Assembly: GCA_002914845.1 (NCBI GenBank)
Contig: JXTC01000550.1
Coordinates: 59,963-123,962 of the forward strand
Length of the DNA: 64,000 nucleotides
Reading direction: 5' to 3'
DNA from: Trema orientale
Taxonomy: Eukaryota; Streptophyta; Magnoliopsida; Rosales; Cannabaceae
How positions within the stretch are numbered: position 1 is the stretch's first letter; each line of letters starts with the position of its first letter. The translations under genes and the position numbers were made by a program. A model generated the notes under the pieces. The model was not told where the DNA came from and ran no database searches. It saw only the letters and a list, made by a program, of their open reading frames with translations. Shown here piece after piece: positions 24,977 through 36,366 of this stretch.

Positions 24977-26247
24977 AGTAGTTAAAGCTCCGTTGACTGA
25001 GAGACGAACTTTCCTCTCAGAAGAAACGATTTTCAAGGGTTTTTATTTTGATTTTGGGGCAAAATGGTCGGTTGATGCTCTTTCAAATGCTCCATTTCAA
25101 TTGTGTTTTGGTAAGTACCAAGCTTGATCTGATTAGGGTTTGTTCGAAGTGTTTCTGGGTATTTCTAAATTGATGTCATAATGCTTGATTTGTGATTGTT
25201 TTGCAATTTTATTGCTATGATTTAAAAATTCCAGATTTTGGGGTTATTGGGTTTTTGTTTTTGTTTTTGTTTTTTGTTTTTGGATTGAGTTTCGTAGTTG
25301 GAGTGTAAAAATGGGATTTTTTCAGTGTTGAATCTGGACCAAATTTATAGTCCTGCCATGGCTGGAGAAGGAATTGGCGAGATTAGCTAAGCCAACCAAG
25401 ACTGGGCTTTTCGATTCAAATTTCCGGCCCACAATCACTCAAACTGCCTTAAGGCCTATAAATATCCCTGAATGGTTTCTTCAACAAATTTCTTCTTTTT
25501 CTCCACTTCTGCCCTAAAACTTTCCTATGGTTCTTCAATCTTCCAGATCCTCGTTTCTGATTGTAAATAATTTTTCGCTTTCTAGAATAATTTACTGTAC
25601 TTTTTAATATCTGGGTGTTTTTTGTTTTGGTGGTTGGTGGCCTCTAGATCTTGGTGAGTTTGGTTTGGAATTTACGCGATGTCAAAAGGTGGAGGATTCG
25701 ATCTCACATCGGGTTTTGGCGGAAAGAATGACAAGAGCCAAGCTCTCTCCAACGTTGAAAAGTACATATATTCTCTTTTACTCTTACGTAATTACCGTGC
25801 TCTTTCCATTGGTAGAGTATTTTGATTCAATTGAATTCTTTATCAGCTTTACGAGCTGTGATTTTAAGTCCTTATTTTGTTAGTCTGTGATGAAGTTTTA
25901 CCATCTAAGATTCATGCTTCTCTGTTATTCAGTTCTAATAATGAGAAATGATAAGAAAGTTCATTAATGTAGTAAGTACCACCGAAATACTTGTACTGTA
26001 TCGTCACAAGGTTATGCACATTATATGAGTTAATATGGGTTGCATAATGTGCTATGACAACCCGCCTTCTCTTTTGCTACATTGTGAGTTGTGGAATTTA
26101 GTATGATTGAGTTGTTATGTTCTAAATTGCTTTGCAAACCAGGTGTTAGAGTTGGGTGTCTTTTTTTTCCCCACCTCGGATTGCTGGTAATGGTTTAAGT
26201 TTGTTGAATCTTTCAGGTATGAGAAATATGATCGGGAGAGCTCCAGG
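24901..26247 (+). promoter_or_regulatory. OBE4-like 5' leader, intron and candidate alternative exon
   Basis: A leader exon probably ends at the strong donor ...gttttg|gtaagt (GT at 25111-25112), and the coding exon's acceptor is tttcag at 26211-26216. Within the intervening 1.1 kb is a second promoter-like stretch, cctataaatatccc near 25451. A short frame begins with ATG at 25679 and ends at 25761 (donor gaaaa|gtacat), phase-compatible with 26217. That would add 28 residues (MSKGGGFDLTSGFGG...) before a YEKYDRESSR segment joined to the main frame. I do not recognise the added peptide. Confidence 0.35.
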
Positions 26248-29200
26248 ATGGTACGTAAGCGATCAGAGCATGATTTTGACGGTTTTGAGAGGAGGAAAGG
26301 GTTTGATCGGTACAGAGATGGTGGTGGCAGCGAGAGTAGTCGAGGGTATGATCGGAATGTGATGCACCGGTCGGAGAGCTTTTGTGGGTCGAGAAGGGAG
26401 TTCCCAAAAGGGTTTCGGTCAGAGCGGGACCGTTCGCGGAGAGAAGGGAGTGTGTCCTCTTGGCGGAGATTTGGCAGTGGGAATAAGGAGTTTGATGAAG
26501 GAGGTAGCAGGGGTAGATTAGAGGAGAGGGGAAAAAGACTGCGGGATGTGAGGTCCCCAACGTGGTCGAATTCGAAGGATTCAGGAAGTGAGCAATCGAG
26601 GGTTCGGTCTCCTCCAAGAGGATATAGGGATAGGAAGTCGATGTCCAAGTCAAAGTCTCCAACGTGGTCCAAGGATTCGGTGGGGAGCGAACAATCGAAG
26701 TGTGTTGAGGTGAAGAAGAGTGAGGGCATTCAAGTTGAGAGTGGGAGTAGAAGCAGCAGTGAAATGGAGGAAGGAGAACTAGAACCAGAACCTGAAGCAG
26801 AAGCAGAAGCTGAACCCAAACCTAAATCAGTTCCTGAAGTTGAAGCTAAAAAGGAAGAAGTTCTGGGCCATGTCGGCATGGATGTTGATAGTAGGGTGAT
26901 CGAGGGTGACAAAGATATGAGTACTATTGGGGAGGATAAAGATAAGTCAGTATATAAAGAAGAGATGGAGGAAGCAAATAAGACAGGTATTTGTCATGGT
27001 AAAGACATGGTTGACAATGTTGATAACTTGCCAAATCATGAGAATAATTTGGCTAATGAAAAGCATGGCAGCGGGTCTGATATGGAGACTGAGACCTGCA
27101 ATGAACTTGGTGAGAGAGAGAAGGAATGCTTGGGGGTTGAAGATGAATGTGAAGATGAAGCAGCGCAAGAAGTGGTCCAGGAAAAGTCGTCGGTATTTGA
27201 AGAGGAAAGCAAGCAGGGCAAGGGTATAAATCTTGAAGTTAAGGCTGAGGATGTCGAAGAGAGGGAATTGCATAAGGAACTCACAGAGGAGAATGCAGCT
27301 CCTGAAGAAGATATGGCAAAGGTAACTGAGAGTTTGGCTCAGAGCTTTAAGGACAAAGGGAAAAGTGTGGCAGTCACGCCCACCCATCTTGTGGATTCTG
27401 TGGGTGTTGCTAGTTGGAGTGAAAGAGAACCTAGAGATCTTTTAACTTGCAGGGACAATGACGTAGAGGGGCCCAGTACTAGAGGCTTTGAGTTGTTTAG
27501 TAGCTCTCCTGTTAGAAGACAGGAGAAGGCTGATCAATCTGGTGCTAATATGCAGAAGGATGGAAAGCTTGTACTTGAGCCGCTTGATCTTTCTCTTAGC
27601 TTACCAAATGTTTTACTACCTATTGGTGCAGCTCCTGGTTCCCCGGGTCAAGCAAGGAGCGTTCAGTCCTTAACTAATACATTTCCTTCTAATTCAGATG
27701 GGATGACGGCGTCAGTGTCTTTTTCGGGTTCTCAATCATTTTATCACAACCCAAGCTGTTCTTTGACACAGCATTCGATGGACAACTTTGAGCAATCAGT
27801 TGGCAGTCGTCCCATTTTTCAGGGTATTGATTGGCAGGCACTTTCTCAGAGTGAGTCTAAGAATAATGAAGTTCCTAGACTCTTCACAAATGGAAATAGC
27901 TCTCATCAGCAGTCTCTCCCCATTTCTAATGGTCAGTCTGGGCAAACTCAACTTTCCAGGCTTCCTGAAGGTAACTCTAAAATAGGTAATGGATTGGAAA
28001 GGCAGCTCAGCTTCCATAAGCAGTTGCCAGGTGGTCAGTCAAGACACCCGGATAATGTTAGGTCACCTTCCCATAGCGTTGGTTCTCATGAAATTGGATC
28101 AAGTTACAGTTTTGATAGGAAGCGACTAATGAGAGAGAAAAGTAGTGGTAGCTTGTACAGGACTAGTAGCTCTAAAATGGACCAGGAACAGTTTCTCATC
28201 GGCGGGGCTGAATTTGTTGAGACAATTATTGCCAGGGTAGTGTCAGAACCAATACACGTAATGGCTAGGAAGTTTCATGAAATGACTGGACAATCCTTAG
28301 TGTGTGTAAAGGATAGCATTCGTGAGATCATGTGGAATGCAGAAAAGCGTAGGCAAATATGTGCTTTACAGAAAGAACTGTTGGACAGGCCTGACATAAC
28401 CTTGGAAATGCTACTCAAATCCCATAAGACACAGTTACAAATATTGGTTGCTTTGAAGACTGGTTTACCAGATTTTCTTCAGCAAGAGATGAATGTTTCA
28501 TCTTCTGATTTGGCTGAGATTTTTCTGAATTTAAGATGCAAAAATCTTGCTTGTCGGAGTCCTCTGCCTGTGGATGAATGCGATTGCAAGGTTTGTGCTC
28601 AGAAGAATGGTTTTTGCAGTTCCTGTATGTGTCTTGTATGCTCAAAATTTGACATGGCATCCAATACATGTAGTTGGGTTGGGTGTGATGTTTGTCTTCA
28701 TTGGTGCCATGCGGACTGCGGGTTACGGGAGTCGTATATTAGAAATGGACGTAGTGCAACAGGGGCACAAGGAACATCTGAGATGCAATTTCATTGTGTT
28801 GCTTGTGATCACCCTTCTGAGATGTTTGGCTTTGTGAAAGAGGTTTTCCAAAATTTTGCAAAAGACTGGACAGCTGAAACTTTTTCCAGGGAACTTGAAT
28901 ATGTAAAGAGAATTTTTGCTGCAAGCAAGGACTTGAGAGGGAAACGACTTTATAAAATTGCTGGTCAGATGCTTACAAGATTGACAAATAAGTCTGACCT
29001 TCCTGAAGTTTACAGTTACATAATGGCCTTCCTAAATGGTAAATTATTCTCTACCTCAACACGAACTTGATCTTTCTATATTGCTCGTTGATTCTGGGAG
29101 TCATGGGAACTGATAATTTGAGTCAGACGTATTAAATTTTTAAAAGAAGTTAAAGAGATACTCTTTTTTCCTGTCAAACAATTCAGTTCAATCACTTTGA

Positions 29201-30279
29201 TCTTGGTAGGATTTGGAAAATTTCTTTTTTTGCTGAATTTTCTTGTTTTTCAAAACATACATTTTTTTAGTGAATACTCTGTTGTACTTTTTATATCAGA
29301 CAGAATATATTTTTGTCAGTGAAAGTTGTATTACTCTTTTTATGCATGACAACGTATAATCTGTGGGGGCGTACACGAGTCCGGAAGATTCTGTTTGTTT
29401 ATATGGATCAACTATTGTAAATTCCCTCCACCTGTTTTTGATTTTGTTTGGTTATGTTCTTTTGGGTCTTTGTTGATTTCTGCTTGCTTAGGCCTTGGGC
29501 TTTTTGTTTACAAAATTGATGAGTTGAAAGTGGAAAAAGGAAATGTCAATGTTTCTAAAGATAAATGTAGGCTTGTAGAATTTGTGTTGTCTTAATTTGC
29601 AGTATGACCTGTGGGACTTTTTCTGTCTCACCTGCCGTTGCAAGTTTTTTCTTCTACTGTTATGTCTGTTGAAACTGCAAAGGATTTCTAATTTTTAATT
29701 ACATGTCATTCAATTGCAGATGCTGATTCTTTCAAGTTAGGTAATATGTCTCTCCCATCTGGGAAGGAACAAACTAAAGGAGGCAATGGCATTGCTGGGC
29801 CAAGCCAAGAACCCACATGGCTAAAATCTGTTTATCCAGAAAAGGTCCCTCAGTTGGAAATACCTGCCAGTTTACTTCCTAGCTACAGTTATGAACGTAA
29901 TGATAAACGCATTGTGGACTTGGAGTTGCGGACAAATACTCCGAAGGAACCTCTCTTTGATGAGTTGGAGAGTATTGTGAGAATCAAACAAGCGGAGGCT
30001 AAAATGTTCCAATCACGGGCAGATGATGCAAGAAGAGAAGCGGAGGGGCTGCAACGCATAGCCATGGCAAAGAATGCGAAGATTGAAGAAGAGTATGCTA
30101 GTAGAATTGCGAAATTGCGATTGGCTGAGGCTGAGCAGCAACGTAAACAAAAATTTGATGAGTTACAGTCTCTAGATCGAGCACATCGTGAATACTTCAA
30201 TATGAAAATGAGAATGGAGGCCGAAATCAAAGATCTGTTACTGAAAATGGAAGCTACCCAGCGGAACCTTGCTGCTTGA
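26248..30279 (+). CDS. OBE4: OBERON4/TITANIA-like PHD-finger protein
   Basis: A nuclear PHD-finger protein of the OBERON family, which in Arabidopsis is needed for meristem maintenance and embryo root initiation. Two coding exons, 26248-29038 and 29720-30279, give 1116 aa from this Met. The N-terminal 180 residues are Arg/Ser-rich with repeated SPTWSKDS phrases; residues 180-380 are very acidic (EPEPEAEAEAEPKPK). A conserved block runs from about 640 (EFVETIIARVVSEPIHVMAR). A Cys/His-rich PHD module lies at about 765-855 (CDCKVC, CSSCMCLVC, CDVCLHWCHADC, HCVACDH), then the OBERON C-terminal domain, and the last exon forms a long charged coiled coil. The frame remains open upstream of the Met to the acceptor at 26216, so the true start may be in an upstream exon. 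The MKRLRSS-type N-terminus I remember for OBE4 proteins was not found upstream. Confidence 0.87.
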
Positions 30280-31626
30280 TTGGCTGATATAACAAATTTA
30301 CTATAGGATGGTCGTCTTTTGCAGGTACTCAAGTGTCAGTTCAGTTTCAATATTATTTCTTATGTAATCTAAGGTTCTTGATAGGCTTTTAGGTTCTTGA
30401 TTTTAGGCTTTTCTTCTGTTGTTTTTCAATATTGTTTCTGTTTATTACATTGTGACCAACTAACCATAATATGTACAGAGGCTAATCTCTTTATGATACA
30501 AATCATGATTTCCAATTTTTTGGAATCTATCTGAAAGAGACAAGTATTGATTTTGTTTTTTGTTTTTCCGTTGTGATGATTTCATTTTTTTTCTCCTTTT
30601 AGTGGAATTTGAATTTCTAATACGTTAGACACTTAAATTCACGAAGTCTTTTTTTTCGGTTCCTTTCTTTTTTTCTCCGCAATGTTTTGAGAGACTATTG
30701 CTTTATTGGGCACCAATTTAGTCCTCAGTTTGTTCGTTCATTCGCTTTTTTTTTTTTTTTTTCCCTTAATCCAACGGTTGCATTTCGCAGGTAATAGACG
30801 AGGGGTAATTAAAATTGACAAAACTATATGTTCTTTACCTGTACTCCCCTTTGAATATTTACTCTCGTCTTCCTCAGCCACTCATCTACTAGAGAATACT
30901 AATATAAAGTAAATGCCACGTGACCTCAGTCATGTCTGACATTTAGTATGAGTTTCTGAGAATTTTGATTCTTTCATTCTCTTCTAATTTCTCTTCTAGG
31001 TGTCTGACATTTAGTATGAGTTTCATATTGGCCAAAATGACAAGATCAAGTTATGTGTTTCAAGTTCTGTTCTCACCAAAAGATCCAAAATCATGAGTTT
31101 TCCTTATTCGCTGGTTTTAAAAGAAATTGGAGAAGAGAAAATAGAAGAACAAAAAAGATTTTATCATCCTTTGTTATCAATCTTTAGGTTTCAGAACACG
31201 AAAAGGGCTGTAAATAATTGTGTAAGAACTTTGGGTTTTGATTTGAATTTAGTTAGCTAGTTCCTTATATTTTTAGTTGTAAATTATTTATTTCATATTA
31301 TTGAACTTTTCCATCAAGATAAGCTGAACTCTCTTATAGAGGAAAATTATACATTTTTGCTTTTCATGAGCGTTTCTATTTGGTATTTATATGGGGGATT
31401 TTTTTTTTTTTTTTCGAAATGTTATATGGGGGAATTGGGACTATAGATACATTATACTATGCTTTACAATCATAATTTTTTGGGGTATGAAAGTATGAAA
31501 GGCTCATGAAAAGCAAAAAAGTATAATTTTCATGACGATGCAAGTGACCAATAGCGAGGTGAGCTTCTTAACAAGAGCTCTGACACTTATGTTGTTAGAG
31601 AATAATAATGGATATTCATTTCGGAT
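30280..31626. other. Intergenic downstream of the OBE4-like gene
   Basis: Probable 3' UTR to about 30450, then AT-rich sequence with T-runs. A short direct repeat 'gtctgacatttagtatgagttt' occurs at about 30934 and again at about 31002. No gene signal. Confidence 0.5.
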
Positions 31627-31636
31627 GATGATCAGT

Positions 31637-32526
31637 AGGGGTGTTCAAAAAAACCGCAAAACTGTGGAAACCGCCCAATTCAATTTAAACCGCTCAATCT
31701 GTGCGGTTTTTTTCTTAAATGGCCGGTTACGGATTAGAAAATATGAAAATCGACTTGGCCGGTTTGGTTTTCGGTTTTAGAAAAATTCGGTCGGATTCAA
31801 ACCGAACCGGCCAATAAATTTGTATATGTATTTTTTTTAAGGGGATGGCTACGGTAGGGGCGTCCCTACGTAGGATCATGCCTTAATTATCGTTGGATGG
31901 GAATCTGTGGGGAATAACGAGAATCTGTGGAGAATCTATTTATATACAGATTCCCATCCAACGGTGAATAGACAGGGCCCTACGTAGGGGCGTCCCTACT
32001 GTAGACGCGCCCTTTTTTTAAATGTATATTAATAGTTAAAAATTTAAGCTCATTCATTCTAATTGAGTAATGATTACTCTTAGCTTATTTAGGACTATGT
32101 TACTTAAGACTCTTATGATATTTTAGACTTTTAAGTCTTATAGTTATGATATGTTTAAGATTAAAGACTTTAAGTTTAATATTCAATTTGATTAAGTTGT
32201 AAGTTGTAACTAAAATTTAAGTTTACTATGACTTTCGATTTAGTTATAGCTTTTAACTATGTTATAGTTTCGTTTTATATTTGGACTTTATATTTTAGAT
32301 GAAATATGATTATGATATGAGCTTAGTTGATATTGTATTAATTCAAATATTTTAAGTTTTCAAACCGCGGAAACCGCCCAAACCGGCCGCAAAAATGTAG
32401 GTGCGGTTTGGCCGGTTTGAATCGACAAACTCAAACCGCACGGATTGGTAAACCGGCCAAACCGCACATTCGGATTGGTTTCTGGATTGACGATTTAGAC
32501 CGTCCAAACCGGCCATGAACACCCCT
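31637..32526. mobile_element. DNA transposon with 10-bp TSD, carrying a nested MITE
   Basis: An 890-bp element starting aggggtgttca and ending tgaacacccct (perfect 11-bp terminal inverted repeat), flanked by the identical 10-bp sequence gatgatcagt at 31627-31636 and 32527-32536. Subterminal regions on both sides are packed with 'aaaccgc', 'ggccggtttg' and 'gcggttt' motifs in both orientations, likely transposase-binding or fold-back regions. There is no transposase frame. A 9-11 bp duplication suggests a Mutator-like element. A second element (31841-32012) is inserted within it. Confidence 0.85.
31841..32012 (+). mobile_element. MITE, family B copy 1 (nested)
   Basis: A 172-bp element with imperfect inverted ends (ggggatggctacggtagggg...ctactgtagacgcgccc), flanked by tttttttaa on both sides (31832-31840 and 32013-32021), a 9-bp target-site duplication. 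The interior has cccatccaacg/cgttggatggg inverted phrases and an ttaattatcgttgga motif. Its reverse complement matches the element at 37985-38155. It is inserted inside the element at 31637-32526 and is therefore younger than it. Confidence 0.9.
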
Positions 32527-32690
32527 GATGATCAGTGAAAAAAAAAAATCATAAAACGACACCAATCAAGAGCGAAGTCATGATTGCCACCACCAGTGAG
32601 ACTTCTGTCATAAAGGAGTTATTTGATTCCTCTTGCGTCCAAATATCTTAATTTTGAAATTAATCACATATAAATATATATATACATATA

Positions 32691-32945
32691 GGTTGCCAAT
32701 CCAATAGGTATTTTTTTTTTTTACCTATGGGTAGGTATTTTTTTTGAACAGTTAGATCATCATCTAATGGTGATCTAATGGCTCTAATAAAGTGCATGAA
32801 AAGATGTGTATAATTAATGATTTTTCTCTCTCCTACCTTTTATAATAAAAAAATATAAAAAAATATATTTGTTAGATTTTCATTGGTAAAAAAAAATACC
32901 TACCCATAGGTAAAAAAAAAAAAAATACCTACTGGATTGGTGCCC
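32691..32945. mobile_element. MITE with tandem-palindromic ends
   Basis: A 255-bp element whose ends pair over about 55 bp. The left reads ccaatccaataggtat, a T-run, then acctatgggtaggtat and a T-run. The right end read on the minus strand gives ccaatccagtaggtat, a T-run and acctatgggtaggtat. Flanks are AT dinucleotide runs, so a target-site duplication cannot be judged. It has no coding content. Confidence 0.75.
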
Positions 32946-33906
32946 ATATATATATATATATGTGCTTCCAAATAAAAGTGAGTACTGAGTACCTTGTTGC
33001 TGCATTCACGCCCGTTGCTGCCAACATTGCCCATCCCATAAGTTCATGCTACAAATTTTAAAACTGATCAACACTAGCACCGGCTTTGTATATTAAGAAA
33101 ATAAAAGTCGAGAATAATTATTAGGGATTGTTTTGTTTGGCAATATTTTCTTTTTTTGGGGGGGGGGGGGAGAAATGAATATCATGCGAAATCTTGAGCA
33201 TATTCTTACTTTTCATTTCATTTCTAAAACAAAAAGCATAATATATATATATTTGCTAATTAAATCGTAATAGTTCAAAATATTAACACCAAAAATCAGA
33301 TTACTTATTTTTTCTACATATTTACTCATGAAGTACACCAAATGTTAAGAACTTGAGATGCATCTAATTTATAAATTATTTTTCCTCATCAATATGAGTT
33401 TGTGGCATAGAGATCCGTGAATCCTTTAAGTAGTAATCATTTGGTCCTTAATCAAATAAAAATTCAAAATATTCCCTAATTAGTATGTAACTTCTTTTTT
33501 AGTCTCTTTGTTAGATTAGTGCTGCATTATAAATGACGGACAAAAGAAAAAATCGTACGCAAGGGTAGACACATGATGATCGTTGCAAGAAAAAATTGTT
33601 ACATAGTCACATATACTATTTTTTTTAAATTTCAATTTCAAGTATATCGTCATTTAGTACGTCACGTTTTTGTTTTGTTTTTGTTTTTGTTTTTTTCTTG
33701 TTACTTGTCTTGGTTCAGTATTCGAATTTGGTCGGAGTTGGCCGATCATTGCTACTAGTATATATTACGATCCACCCCTCTGCTCTCTCATCTCATCTCT
33801 CTCTGTCCTCCTCCTTATCTTTCTCTCTCTCATCATCTTTCTCTTTCTATTTTCCAAGAAAAGCCAAGAAGAATGGCATTTCGGCAAGTTTTGGTAAAAC
33901 TCAAGC
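32946..33906. other. Intergenic, no gene
   Basis: AT-rich sequence with a G10 run near 33161-33170 and a pyrimidine-rich tract at about 33774-33850. The tract resembles a 5' leader of the doubtful small frame that follows. Nothing else supported. Confidence 0.4.
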
Positions 33907-33951
33907 TTGTGCTCGAGATCCTCCAAAATCTGTGAAAGAGAGACCGAAGAC

Positions 33952-34221
33952 ATGACAAAGGGTAATAAAAAGATGGAGAACTCAAGTGCTGAAATGTGTG
34001 GGAAGAAGGAAAAGCAAGGCGAAAGTGGGAACGAAGAGAATCATTCTGGTGCTTGGCGGGCTTATACTTCAGGTGCTACAATTGTCACTCTTGCCTGGAA
34101 GTCCGAGCAAAAAGAGGATACAAAGCCTGTAGTCGTAAACATTCAAGTCAACAATGAGATTGCCATGGCAAAGATTGTTTTTTTCCTCTTCGCCTTAGGA
34201 GTTGATGAGATAGTGGAATAA
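33952..34221 (+). CDS. Doubtful small hypothetical protein
   Basis: An 89-codon frame (Met at 33952; the frame is open from 33907) encoding a Lys/Glu-rich N-terminal half (MTKGNKKMENSSAEMCG...) and a more hydrophobic C-terminus (IAMAKIVFFLFALGVDEIVE). A CT-rich stretch precedes it, as in plant leaders. I recognise no family. Partial echoes of its 3' end (gttgatgagatRgtgg) recur at about 34670 and 34829, so it may be part of a repeat rather than a gene. Confidence 0.2.
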   Translation: MTKGNKKMENSSAEMCGKKEKQGESGNEENHSGAWRAYTSGATIVTLAWKSEQKEDTKPVVVNIQVNNEIAMAKIVFFLFALGVDEIVE

Positions 34222-34313
34222 CAAAAAATATGTATACGAGATGTCATGGTAAAGATTATATATGTATATATATTTGTGTTCTTGACTCAATGTATATTTG
34301 TATTCTTGGTTTT

Positions 34314-34618
34314 TGTAACACCACTAGGTCCATACCTGATGTGGGACTTGGGGCGTTACAATCTCTCCCGTTAAAGGCCTAACGTCCTCGCTGATGTGGG
34401 ACTTGGGGCGTTACAATCTCCCCCGTTAAAGGCCTAACGTCCTCGCTAGGATCCAAGGCCCACACAGGTATAGAATGGATCGGCTCTGATACCAAATGTA
34501 ACACCATCGGGCCTCACCCAAAAATGCTAGCTTGAATGTACTTTTGAACTCACAGACTACCACTTAAATGTCCATGATTTTCCCAAAACATACTCGATGT
34601 GGGACTTGAGGCGTTATA
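34314..34618 (-). mobile_element. TRIM-like miniature LTR retrotransposon
   Basis: Read on the minus strand: a 5' LTR of about 122 bp (34618-34497, ending gtgttaca), immediately followed by tttggtatcagagccgatcc, which contains TGGTATCAGAGC, the plant initiator-tRNA-Met primer-binding site. The short interior carries two copies of a 55-bp unit. A purine-rich stretch (acgggagagat) then precedes a shortened 3' LTR (34360-34314, tgtaacgcc...gtgttaca). The small size and absence of gag/pol fit TRIM elements. The LTRs differ in length, so the copy is old or internally deleted. No target-site duplication was found. Confidence 0.75.
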
Positions 34619-34623
34619 ACTTT

Positions 34624-34920
34624 TAGTTTTCTTTTGGGTCTCTTTTCAGTTAAATTCTGGTTCGCTTGGGGAGGTTGATGAGATGGTGGAAAATGTATTC
34701 ATTTTTTCTTTTAGTACATTTATTGAATTCTTGAACTATTATAGAAGAATATGTATAATTGTATTCTTGAGTTTATGTTTTCTTTTGGGTCTCTTTTCAA
34801 GTCAAACTCTGGCTCATCTATGGATCGAGGTTGATGGGTAGTGGAAAAACAGGTTTTCGTTTTTTTTTTTTGGGTACATTTATGTAATTCTTGAATTGTC
34901 TATTTGTGTGCTTGACTTTT
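34624..34920. repeat. Diverged tandem duplication of about 150 bp
   Basis: The phrase 'ttcttttgggtctcttttca', followed by 'gtt/caaattctgg' and 'gaggttgatgRg', occurs at about 34630 and again at about 34783, with downstream similarity (acattta.tRaattcttgaa). No coding content. Confidence 0.65.
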
Positions 34921-35451
34921 CATTTTCCTAAGACCTAAGGTTAATTTCTTTCTGAAGCCACCGTGGAGAAGAAAAGTTGGTCTACAGCAAATTGTTAAGA
35001 ATGAAAAGGTTTAATTCTTTTTTTCCTTTTAAATCTTCGGCAATATATTTTCACATCAGTGTACAGAGCTTTGAATTATAATATAAGTTTGATTTTAAAT
35101 ACGTTTCACTTGCTAAAGTTTCATTTTACTCTTGTTTGTCATTTTGTAAGAGACTGCTGATCCCTTCTTCTATTCAGTTTCTTCAAAGAAAACCAACTCG
35201 CCAAACTCAAACCCAACAAACTTTGTCTTTTTAGGGTAAAAAGAGACGCACTTGGAATATTAGGTACCATAGTTCACTTCATATGAATCATATCACTTAA
35301 TTCAATTTTAATTAAATAGCTTAAAACCAAGTCCAAAAATGTAGAGGGCACAGCATTGGGAGTACGCATGGTGATGAGACGAGGGTTCGTAACTGGCCGA
35401 GATAGAGAGAAACTGAGTGGTCACTAGCAACTAGCAACGTATAAAAAGAGC

Positions 35452-35627
35452 AATGCTATGGGGCACCAGTGGTGCCCAGCACCACAGTGACATGTCTGTT
35501 TGTCACTGGATGATTTAATTAATAAATTAGGTCCTATATGGGCCCCACTTAAATTATAATTATGATTAGCCAGTGACAGACTGACACATCACTGTGGTGC
35601 TGGGCACTACTGGTGCCTTATAGCATT
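35452..35627 (+). mobile_element. MITE, family A copy 2
   Basis: A 176-bp element beginning aatgctatggggcaccagtg and ending ...ctggtgccttatagcatt. Its long terminal inverted repeats include gtggtgctgggca/tgcccagcaccac and cactggatga/tagccagtga pairs. It matches the reverse complement of the element at 22862-23031. It is the better preserved of the two, with higher arm-to-arm identity. Confidence 0.88.
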
Positions 35628-36366
35628 ATTCATAAAGAATAGATATCTGGTGACTTCTTTCAAAGAGAAACGAAACAAATAATGACAAGTGTAACTTGTA
35701 TTAATTATTGTTTCCTTCTCCTCCAATAACGACAAGTGTAATTTTGTTTTTAGTTATTGTTTCCTTGTCGTTTTGTAGAGATTAAATCCAAATCCTTGTC
35801 ATTTTATATACTATTAATCTTTTAATTCGTTTTGTAGTTTTCTTATTCATTTTTTTTTTCAATTGAATCATATGGTAAGTTCAATCCGTGTTTTTTTTTC
35901 CAGCAAAAAAGCATGAAATTTATAATTTTGTTTTTATAGCGAAAGGATGCATAACACGTATACTAGGTGAGGAGCGTGATCGGCACGTGTTAGATTGATA
36001 CCATTTTTTTTTTAAGGGAAGACACCGTTTGTCTTAATATATTTTAGGGGCCATTTACTATTCGTAACCCACGAATTAAAACTAATAGGCTTAATCTAGA
36101 AACCAATGATTGCCTTTCTTGCAAAGAAATGATGCTATAGTCCTAGAAATTGAAGGCGGAATAGTTTCTAGCACTTTTTAATGTAACTACATGACATATA
36201 TAAGTATGGTACGAAAAGACTATTCTAAAAAGTTGTGTGAACAAACTGAAAGACAATTAATTCATGAGGCTTATATTGTTTCAATGTAATGAGAAGTGAC
36301 TTTCGGTTACTATACCATGTTATAGTGTTGTGCATTAATCAAAAGTAAAGATCCAAAATAACTTGA

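Noticed and set aside
26115..26729. Long minus-strand frame opposite the OBE4-like N-terminus
   Set aside because: It is the antisense shadow of an Arg/Ser-rich coding region; the plus frame matches the OBERON family.
34338..34447. Two regularly spaced repeats that could suggest a CRISPR-like array
   Set aside because: Only two units without unique spacers, in a plant genome; they belong to the TRIM-like element.
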